NCBI GenBank assembly: GCA_041389725.1
Contig: JAWKRG010000002.1
Span: 930,001-994,000, forward strand
DNA length: 64,000 nucleotides
Direction: 5' to 3'
Source: Polyangiaceae bacterium
Lineage (GTDB): Bacteria > Myxococcota_A > Polyangia > Polyangiales > Polyangiaceae
Position 1 is the first letter of the stretch, and the number at the start of each line of letters is the position of its first letter. Shown piece by piece: positions 35,995-42,433 of the stretch. A model generated the notes under the pieces. That model was not told the origin of the DNA. It did not search any database and saw only the letters and a list, made by a program, of their open reading frames with translations. The position numbers and the translations under genes were made by a program.

Positions 35995-37617
35995 CTACTC
36001 GCCAAACACCCGCTGCACGGAGAAGCGCTCCGGCAGTCGCTCCAGCAGCTGCCGCAGAGCGCCGCCGTGCTCACGACAGAGCCGGGCGAGGTCGGCGGAA
36101 GGTTCGTCGTCCAACGCTGCGATGCCACGGTAGAGTTCCCGCAGCGTGGGCTCGAGGGAGGGCTGCGAGATGGGGTCGTTATCGTAGCGCGGCGCGAGAC
36201 AATTGACGTCGTAGTTGCGAGTGCGGAAGAGACTCGGAGCGCTTTCGTCGCGGGGCTCGACGAGCAGGTAGAGATGTGCGGGCTTGTCGCTACCATCGTC
36301 GTAGCGCAGATGAACGCACAGAAACCCCAGTTTCGTGGGAATGGAGCTGGCGCCGTGCTGTTCCAATAGCGGAGTTCCGTCCCTTCGACTTGCCGCCAGC
36401 CGCCTGTCCAAGACTTCTGTCGTTGCATCACCGAGCGCGAGATTGCGCACCAGTCCGCTGGTCAGGATCAGGAACGCCTTCTGCGGCTTGAGCTGAGTGT
36501 CCTCTCGCAACAGGATACGCTTCGACTCCCAGAAGTAGTCGTCGCGACTCAAGTTCTGCTGATAGTAGAAGCGAACCATCCTCAGCAGGTCGCCAAAGAG
36601 CTCGCGATGGTGTCGCGAGTACTGCTCGCGTGCTTCTTGTTCAGAGGCAATCCCGCGCAGAATCCGATCACAGGTAGTGGCTGCGTCCCGCGCGGCGTGC
36701 ATGGCTAGAAAGACCCCCGTCGACAGCACGGGATCCACGAAGCCCGAGGCGTCTCCGACGGCCAGCCACCCTGGCCCCGACACGCTGGCAAGACGATAGG
36801 AAAAGTCGCGTTGGTGGCGGATCGGCGTCACGCGCCGCGCTGCGCCTCCCAGCACCTCCATGAACGCCGCGCTATGCTTGACGCCATCCTCGAACACCTG
36901 GTCGCGGGTCGTGGGGCGTTCATCCGCGTCCAGCCGCACCATGCCGACCGACGCGCGTCCCTCGGGAAACGGAAAAAGCCAGAGCCAATAGCCCTGCTCG
37001 GCCACGAACAGAGCCTGGTTCTGCCGCGGTGACGGCAGGCGACCCGCATCGGCGAAGTGAGCCCAGGACGCTTGGTGCGACAGGCCATCGATGTGCTGTC
37101 GCAAGCGCTCGCGCTTTGCCATCAGCGCTGCCTGACCGCTGGCGTCGATCACGAGGCGCGCGTGGATCTCGAGTTGCTCGTCGACCCCCTTGCGACGCAC
37201 CTTGGCTCCGACCACCCGATCGCCGTCCACCAGCACGTCCCGGGCTGCGGCGTGCTCCCACACTTCCGCGCCGGCCTGCTTCGCCGTCGAGAAGAGCAAC
37301 TCGTCGAAGCGAGCGCGGTCCACTAGCCAGGAGTGGTCGTACTGATCCGTGTCGCTGAACCACAAATCCCAGCTGGGCGTGGTGCCCCATTGCCAGTGGG
37401 TAGTCCCGGTCTTCAACCCGAAGCCGGCGGCTTCGACCGCATCCAGCGCCCCCATCTCCTGCAAGATGGGCGTGATTCCCGGCAGCAGACTTTCACCTAC
37501 ATGGACGCGGGGATGTTCGTCTGCCTCCAGAAGCAGCACGTCATGCCCCGCTTTTGCCAGCAGCGTCGCCACGGTGCTGCCCGCGGGGCCACCTCCAATG
37601 ACCAGCACGTCGCGCAT
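35995..37617 (-). CDS. flavin-dependent halogenase-like oxidoreductase
   Basis: About 540 aa from ATG 37617 (a TTG at 37626 is possible). FAD site GGGPAGS, then HVGESLLP and GLKTGTTHWQWG with Lys69 where the catalytic lysine of phenolic halogenases lies. YWLWLFPF resembles the WxWxIP motif, with Phe for Ile, and GDASGFVDPVLSTG matches the conserved FAD/substrate segment. The family uses reduced FAD, O2 and halide to chlorinate or brominate aromatic rings; some relatives are plain monooxygenases. It is the last gene of the Tat/rSAM-6/HxsD/methyltransferase operon (20-bp gap), so it probably acts on that system's product. Confidence 0.85.
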   Translation of the reverse strand: MRDVLVIGGGPAGSTVATLLAKAGHDVLLLEADEHPRVHVGESLLPGITPILQEMGALDAVEAAGFGLKTGTTHWQWGTTPSWDLWFSDTDQYDHSWLVDRARFDELLFSTAKQAGAEVWEHAAARDVLVDGDRVVGAKVRRKGVDEQLEIHARLVIDASGQAALMAKRERLRQHIDGLSHQASWAHFADAGRLPSPRQNQALFVAEQGYWLWLFPFPEGRASVGMVRLDADERPTTRDQVFEDGVKHSAAFMEVLGGAARRVTPIRHQRDFSYRLASVSGPGWLAVGDASGFVDPVLSTGVFLAMHAARDAATTCDRILRGIASEQEAREQYSRHHRELFGDLLRMVRFYYQQNLSRDDYFWESKRILLREDTQLKPQKAFLILTSGLVRNLALGDATTEVLDRRLAASRRDGTPLLEQHGASSIPTKLGFLCVHLRYDDGSDKPAHLYLLVEPRDESAPSLFRTRNYDVNCLAPRYDNDPISQPSLEPTLRELYRGIAALDDEPSADLARLCREHGGALRQLLERLPERFSVQRVFGE

Positions 37618-37646
37618 CGTCGACAACTCCGGACTCCCTGTTCAGA

Positions 37647-38558
37647 CTAGCACGAAGACAATCGCTCGTAGTGCAGCAACCACTGGTTGCTGTTTGCCGG
37701 CGTCACCTCCTGACACTCGCGGAGCACCAGGGGTAGATGGGTGAGCAGCGCGCGTAGCTCCTCCGCGGACGCGTTGCGATGATGTTCCAGCAGCGCACTG
37801 GAGGTCTCGGCCCGCTGAGCCTGCTCTCGGCTGCGCACCAGGCCGAAGGCCACGTTGTCCACCAGGATCAGAAAGCCGCCCTCGCGAAGCCGCTGGGTCA
37901 CATTAGCTATCGTCGCCAGGGGCTGCGGCAAGTGGTTGACGCTGCGCAAGAACAGAGCGTGGTCGACGTTGGGCGGCGCAGCGGACAGGTCATCGGCGAG
38001 AGTTGCCCACGGACAAGTGGCGGAAAATCGCTCCCGTACCGCTGCGTCGGGCTCGATGCCGAAGTAGCGAACCTTGGCGGCAACAACGGCCGCTTCCAGC
38101 CAGGCCGCGTAGGGCGGATGACCGCATCCCACGTCGAGCACCGTGCCGCGCAGCGACTGGAGCAGGGCGCGGAGTCGTGCCTCTTCGCCCTCGAACGCGG
38201 GCTGCGCCGCGGGTACGTAGGCGCCGGCGCAGGCTGTTCGCTTGGCGCACGTGCCACACTCGCCTGCCAAGTGCAGCTGTTTCAGATCGCGCGCAAAGTC
38301 GTCGAGGCGGTCCTTGCGCGAAACGTCGAGATACAGCTGTCCGAACTGTTCCTTGATCGTGCGAATCTCGTCCTCGTCGAAATCGGTGGTGCGCGTTTCG
38401 AACAGTCGCATGCGGTCTCGGAGTCGAAGCCACAGCGCTCGATGGGGAGCCGCGACGGCCCGCTGCGAGTCGTCGCCTTGGAGCGGACACGCCTCACGCG
38501 CACTTCGCACCACGTCCCGGACGGGTACTAGATTGAAGGAGTTGGCGCGCCTCGCCAC
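37647..38558 (-). CDS. methyltransferase with N-terminal auxiliary-cluster (C-x2-C-x5-C) module
   Basis: A 303-aa protein from a GTG. The N-terminal about 115 residues carry CGTCAKRTAC (Cys101, 104, 110), the C-x2-C-x5-C pattern found at the end of the rSAM proteins here, but no C-x3-C-x2-C. The rest is a class I methyltransferase (TVLDVGCGHPP, YFGIEPD, HALFLRSVNHLP). It looks as if the auxiliary domain of an rSAM had been moved onto a methyltransferase. It lies eight bases after the small HxsD-like gene. Methylation of the same target as rSAM-6 is inferred. Confidence 0.82.
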   Translation of the reverse strand: MARRANSFNLVPVRDVVRSAREACPLQGDDSQRAVAAPHRALWLRLRDRMRLFETRTTDFDEDEIRTIKEQFGQLYLDVSRKDRLDDFARDLKQLHLAGECGTCAKRTACAGAYVPAAQPAFEGEEARLRALLQSLRGTVLDVGCGHPPYAAWLEAAVVAAKVRYFGIEPDAAVRERFSATCPWATLADDLSAAPPNVDHALFLRSVNHLPQPLATIANVTQRLREGGFLILVDNVAFGLVRSREQAQRAETSSALLEHHRNASAEELRALLTHLPLVLRECQEVTPANSNQWLLHYERLSSC

Positions 38559-38566
38559 GTGCCGGC

Positions 38567-38791
38567 CTAGACGCCCGACAGCGCGTCCCCGCGACCTTCG
38601 ATGGTCAGCCCCAAGGCGTAGTTCGCTAGTTCATCGGCGATCAACCGCTCGTCTTGGCTGGCGGTCACCTCGATGCGCCACTCCGAATCGCTATCGCGAC
38701 GAGCGAGGTCGGCGTGCTCCCGAAAGACATCGACTGCCGCGCTGACGGCAGCCTCGCCGTAGAGCTCCTTCTTCAACGCGACCAAGATCAT
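38567..38791 (-). CDS. HxsD-like small protein (74 aa)
   Basis: 74 aa. The pattern ELYGEAAVSAAVDVF then WRIEVTASQDE and IADELANYALGLTI follows HxsD, a small protein of His-Xaa-Ser radical SAM systems whose members carry an NYxL-like motif. Its start overlaps the stop of a second, longer HxsD-like protein by four bases, so both are made together. The function of HxsD is not known; a scaffold or substrate-delivery role beside rSAM enzymes is supposed. Confidence 0.65.
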   Translation of the reverse strand: MILVALKKELYGEAAVSAAVDVFREHADLARRDSDSEWRIEVTASQDERLIADELANYALGLTIEGRGDALSGV

Positions 38792-39264
38792 GGCTTTTCG
38801 GGGTCCTCGGGAGCCTTGGCTGTTTCCGCACTCTCCCCTTCGTCCCCCTTCTTCTTGTATTTCTCCTCCCAGCTCATCGCGATGCCCAGGGGGTCCTCGA
38901 AGGCCGTGTCTTCGTCGAGATCCATGGCCAGCAGATCATCGAGCCCCGGAGGCCCAGCGGCCCCCGACAGCGCCTGCGTCGTGACTTGTTCCAGCAGTTT
39001 GCGGTTTTCATCGACGATCAGCCGACGCCACGCCTGCGCCAAGAGTTCGTTCTCCAACTCGCCCACGAACTGCTCCGCACTCAGTGAGACACCTGCCTTC
39101 GGCTTCAAGCGTACGGACAGCCGACCGGGCGCGGGGCGGTCCAGCTTCACGTAGCAGCGGTCGATGAACACGTAGGCCGCGCCGTACACCGTGTCCTTGG
39201 AGTAGAGGCTTTCATCCAGCTCCACCACCAGTCCGTCGTCAGTGGTGCTGTGGTCCAGGGCCAT
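38788..39264 (-). CDS. HxsD-like protein with acidic C-terminal tail
   Basis: A 158-aa protein from an ATG. Residues about 14-105 (SLYSKDTVYGAAYVFIDR, RLSVRLKP, VGELENELLAQAWRRLI) follow HxsD. A further 50-55 residues form a disordered Asp/Glu/Lys tail (DDLLAMDLDEDTAFEDPLG) absent from ordinary HxsD. The tail could be a docking segment or, less likely, a modified region. It lies 67 bases after rSAM-6 and overlaps the 74-aa gene (ATGA). Confidence 0.72.
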   Translation of the reverse strand: MALDHSTTDDGLVVELDESLYSKDTVYGAAYVFIDRCYVKLDRPAPGRLSVRLKPKAGVSLSAEQFVGELENELLAQAWRRLIVDENRKLLEQVTTQALSGAAGPPGLDDLLAMDLDEDTAFEDPLGIAMSWEEKYKKKGDEGESAETAKAPEDPEKP

Positions 39265-39331
39265 GCCCGTGATCTAACAGACGCCTGCCGTTGCGGCGAG
39301 GGTGCTCTTCGGGTTCGGGTATCCCCAGCTC

Positions 39332-40057
39332 TCACGGCTGAGTCGCGCTGTCTTCGGCATGCCGTCCCATGCCTGCGAAGAGCGGCGGCACCCCGGGGTT
39401 TCCCAGGTTTTCCGTGGTCACCACCACCAGGCCGAGGGACGCCGCGCGTGCTTCGGCGCGGCGGAGGTGTGGTACGAGCAGCGGCGCTGCGGGCTGCAAC
39501 TGGAGCGCATTGTCCCGCGCACTGCCCACCAACGCCAGGGTCGCAAGGTGTACCGCCCGCGCGCCGAGGGTGTGCGCGACGTGGATGATCTCCGACAAGT
39601 GCCGGTAGTTCGAGCGTGTGACGACCGTGGTGATGCCCAGCGTCATCCTGGCCGCACGCGCGCGGCGCATACCGGCGATAGTCTGCCGAAAACTGCCCGG
39701 CGCGCGCGTGTGGTAGTCGTGCATGGCCTCGCTCGCTCCATGCAGCGACACGTCGAGTACATCGATTCCACTTTCTGCGAGGGCGCCGGCGTAGCCCTTC
39801 AGTGCAAGCTTTCGCGCATTGGTTTGCACGAGCACCGAGACCACGCCTCGCTGTCGTGCCAGGACGGCCCAGTGCGGTAGTTCGTCGAACAGCGTTGGCT
39901 CTCCACCGACGAACGCCACCCGCTGTCCGGCACTCAGTCGTGCGATCTGCTCGAGGACTTGCTTCGCATCCGTCTCGGGCTCGAGCTGGCGCAGACCGCC
40001 CGGAGCGCAGAAAGCGCATGCGTTGTTGCAACGGTAGCCGAGCGCTATCTGCTGCAA
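39332..40057 (-). CDS. compact radical SAM protein lacking an auxiliary Cys motif (rSAM-6)
   Basis: A 241-aa protein, probably starting at TTG 40057 (the only clear start near the core). Cluster CNNACAFC (Cys10, 14, 17), then FVGGEPTLFDEL, VLVQTNARKL and VLDVSLHGASEAMHD. The protein ends soon after the barrel with no C-x2-C-x5-C tail. In the same operon that motif appears on the methyltransferase at 37647, suggesting that catalytic and auxiliary units are split between two proteins. It follows the Tat-signal gene by 23 bases. Confidence 0.85.
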   Translation of the reverse strand: MQQIALGYRCNNACAFCAPGGLRQLEPETDAKQVLEQIARLSAGQRVAFVGGEPTLFDELPHWAVLARQRGVVSVLVQTNARKLALKGYAGALAESGIDVLDVSLHGASEAMHDYHTRAPGSFRQTIAGMRRARAARMTLGITTVVTRSNYRHLSEIIHVAHTLGARAVHLATLALVGSARDNALQLQPAAPLLVPHLRRAEARAASLGLVVVTTENLGNPGVPPLFAGMGRHAEDSATQP

Positions 40058-40080
40058 CTGACCGCCACCGCTGCGCCCGC

Positions 40081-40587
40081 TCAGGGCAGGTGCCGTCGCG
40101 CCAAGCCGCGCTGGGCGCGTGCTGCCACGGACAGAAACCCACTGCGGTCGACGCCAGCTTCGTTGCCGCGGATTACGTCGGCGAGCGCCATGGCCGCCAG
40201 GCCGTGGGATTCGTGCGTCGGAACTGCGCCGTCGCCGCGATTGACGACGAAGACGGCGAAATGTTCGCTCTGCCCCGGGGCGCTGGCACCGGGGTCACGC
40301 GCGCAGACGTCGAGCTGGAACTCGCTGCCCGCCTCGTCCCGAAGCAACACGGAAACGGCCCCGTCCGTTAGCGGCAAGACTTCCTGCACATGCCAAGCGC
40401 CCAGGCGACTGCCGGCGGCGAGAGGACGCAGCAACTCGCCCGGCGCACCGAGGTCCACTGGGCTCGACGGCGTCGGAGCCTGCGCGACCTGCCCGGCACC
40501 CAAGGCAGCGGCACTTGTGCCCACCACTGCTCCAAAGGCCCGACGACTCAGGTGCGATGCGCTCATGATGAAAACATGATCTGACAT
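40081..40587 (-). CDS. Tat-signal small protein, candidate substrate of the rSAM system
   Basis: A 168-aa protein from ATG 40587 (40566 is possible). The N-terminus SASHLSRRAFGAVVGTSAAALG reads as a twin-arginine signal, so the folded, cofactor-bearing or modified protein would be exported. The mature part is a small beta-rich domain of unknown family with one Cys (LDVCARD) and the run GAVPTHESHGLAAMALAD, which contains a single His-Xaa-Ser. It is first in the operon before rSAM-6 and the HxsD pair. A substrate role is inference; it could instead be an exported partner. Confidence 0.6.
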   Translation of the reverse strand: MSDHVFIMSASHLSRRAFGAVVGTSAAALGAGQVAQAPTPSSPVDLGAPGELLRPLAAGSRLGAWHVQEVLPLTDGAVSVLLRDEAGSEFQLDVCARDPGASAPGQSEHFAVFVVNRGDGAVPTHESHGLAAMALADVIRGNEAGVDRSGFLSVAARAQRGLARRHLP

Positions 40588-40683
40588 GAACGTGCGTTCC
40601 GTCAACATACGCAGCAAAAAGCGGGCAGGCATTGCGACTTCGCACCGTGGCGCGACGCGGCAAGCGCGGGTAGCGTCAACAAA

Positions 40684-41949
40684 GTGGCTCCTGCGGATCG
40701 CGACACCATCTTGCGCCGGCGCGCCCTGTTCTTGGGAGCCGCGCTGGCGCAGGTGCAGCCCAGTGCCGGTGCTCAGCCTGCGCCGTTGCCCCAATGCGCA
40801 CCCGCCGATGCGTCCCCGCAGGACATCCAGACCGCGAGCGAGTTGTACCGCGCGGCGCTATTGGCCAAGGGGACGGGCGACTTTCCTCGCGCCATCGACG
40901 CATTGACACGTGCGTATCAGTTGAGCGGCAAGAACCAGCTGCTGCTCTCCCTGGCCGATGTCCTCACCGCGGCGGACCAGCCGGCGAACGCCCTTCGTTG
41001 CATCGAGCAATACATCGCTTGCAGGGAGGCACCAAACCCAGAAGTCGAGGCGCGCTTAGCAGAGGCGAAGCGGCAAGTGGCGCGTCTGAGCTTGACGGCG
41101 ATGAAGCCCGAGCTCCGCGTCGAGCTCGACGGCGCGCAGGTCCCGGTCGGCGAAGCGACTCAATGGCTCGATCCAGGAGAGCACACACTCGTGGTGATCT
41201 CGAGGGGCGATCGCAGCGAGCGGCGGTTCGTCGTGACGGCCGGCGAAGAGATCGAGATCGACGTGGCCGCCTCTCTCCCACGGTCATGCGACACGGACCC
41301 CGCGCAATGCATGCCTTGCCTCACGCCGCCCCCGCCACCGCCGAACGTTCGAACCACGCACCTCGGCGTCGAGCTGGGGCACGCCGCGTGGCTGAGCTTG
41401 TCTCCGGCCGAGGGTAGCAGCCGCCTCGGGCAAGGACTGCGTCTGGTACTGTACGCTTCGTTGCCCCTGAACAAGGACGACGGGCCAGGGTTTGCACTGC
41501 GCCTCGGTCCGACGGTGACGCAAGTTTGGACGCCCGATGGGGACTTCACGCCCCTGGGCGCCGACGTGCAGCTCGGATTTGGGAGCGGGCTGCTCACGGG
41601 CAGCGCGGGACTGGGCCTCGGCTACACCGCCACCCCCAACGAACCGGCCAGCGCCAGGTTCTTCACGCCCAGCTCCGGGTTCTTCATGGAGCCCTACTTC
41701 AACGCGGCAGTGGTTCGCCTGTTCGAGCCCCTACAGGTCGGGCTGCGCGTCGGGCACTACGTCGGCCACTTCCGCTCCACTCGTGACGAGCAATTTGGCT
41801 TGGGGCACATCAACGTCGGGCTGTGGCTGAGCCTCGCCCTCACGCCGGATTGCTCGAAGGACTACGAAGAGACGCCTTGCCGAGGGCGAGGGCTCTTCTC
41901 GAGCGACAGCGCGCCGACGGCGCGCGGCGCACAGGCATGGCGATTCTGA
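40684..41949 (+). CDS. exported TPR protein with C-terminal barrel-like domain
   Basis: A 421-aa protein from a GTG. Signal peptide to about 29 (RRRALFLGAALA). Two or three TPR-like helices follow (ELYRAALLAKGTGDFPRAI), then a PEGA-like region (LRVELDGAQVPVGEATQWL) and a Pro run. The last 190 residues are amphipathic strands with an aromatic end (AQAWRF), consistent with an outer-membrane domain. This layout is common in Polyangia and its role is unknown. It is divergent from the Tat-signal gene by 96 bases. Confidence 0.75.
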   Translation: MAPADRDTILRRRALFLGAALAQVQPSAGAQPAPLPQCAPADASPQDIQTASELYRAALLAKGTGDFPRAIDALTRAYQLSGKNQLLLSLADVLTAADQPANALRCIEQYIACREAPNPEVEARLAEAKRQVARLSLTAMKPELRVELDGAQVPVGEATQWLDPGEHTLVVISRGDRSERRFVVTAGEEIEIDVAASLPRSCDTDPAQCMPCLTPPPPPPNVRTTHLGVELGHAAWLSLSPAEGSSRLGQGLRLVLYASLPLNKDDGPGFALRLGPTVTQVWTPDGDFTPLGADVQLGFGSGLLTGSAGLGLGYTATPNEPASARFFTPSSGFFMEPYFNAAVVRLFEPLQVGLRVGHYVGHFRSTRDEQFGLGHINVGLWLSLALTPDCSKDYEETPCRGRGLFSSDSAPTARGAQAWRF

Positions 41950-41977
41950 TCACGCGGGCGGCGCGCCGATTGAGGCG

Positions 41978-42355
41978 TCAGAGAGACTCAGCATCATCCA
42001 ACGTAACGACCGCGCGCGGCATTGCTCCCTCGAACTCGACGAGGACACCCGCTTCGCGACAGCCTTCGGCGCTGCATTCTCCGAACAACACATCCCAATA
42101 CGGCGGCTCCCGAAAGGTCAACGATGGTTGCTGACCGCTGGCGCCGAGTTGCTTCGTCAGCAGGTCATTCGCTTTTGCCAGATGCTCGTCGAGAGCCTGC
42201 AGCACTTGCCCGATGAACTCGTGCTGCGCCTGCGAGACCTGGTCGCTCGCGCCCAGCTCCACGAAGAGATCGACGCCGCCCCACTCGGCAGACTCGGTCT
42301 CGCCGCGCACGAATCGCGCGTCCTCAGGCGCGTCAGGGACGGGATGAAAGTGCAT
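41978..42355 (-). CDS. hypothetical acidic protein
   Basis: A 125-aa cytoplasmic-type protein without a recognised domain. An acidic N-terminus is followed by an amphipathic helix (about 45-72, ALDEHLAKANDLLTKQL) and a C-terminal beta segment with two Cys (FGECSAEGCREAG) that could form a disulfide or bind metal. It lies 78 bases after the ClpB-like gene on the same strand and may be cotranscribed. Confidence 0.6.
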   Translation of the reverse strand: MHFHPVPDAPEDARFVRGETESAEWGGVDLFVELGASDQVSQAQHEFIGQVLQALDEHLAKANDLLTKQLGASGQQPSLTFREPPYWDVLFGECSAEGCREAGVLVEFEGAMPRAVVTLDDAESL

Positions 42356-42433
42356 GATTCACTCAGTGGTGCGACACGGTAGCGGGAACGAGATACCCGG
42401 CGCCACTCGTCCCACCACTCCAGTCCGGCGGCT

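Noticed and set aside
19993..40587. A short precursor-peptide gene for a RiPP in the gaps of the rSAM region
   Set aside because: The gaps are 17 to 96 bases and hold no convincing small gene; the 26-bp repeats are out of frame.
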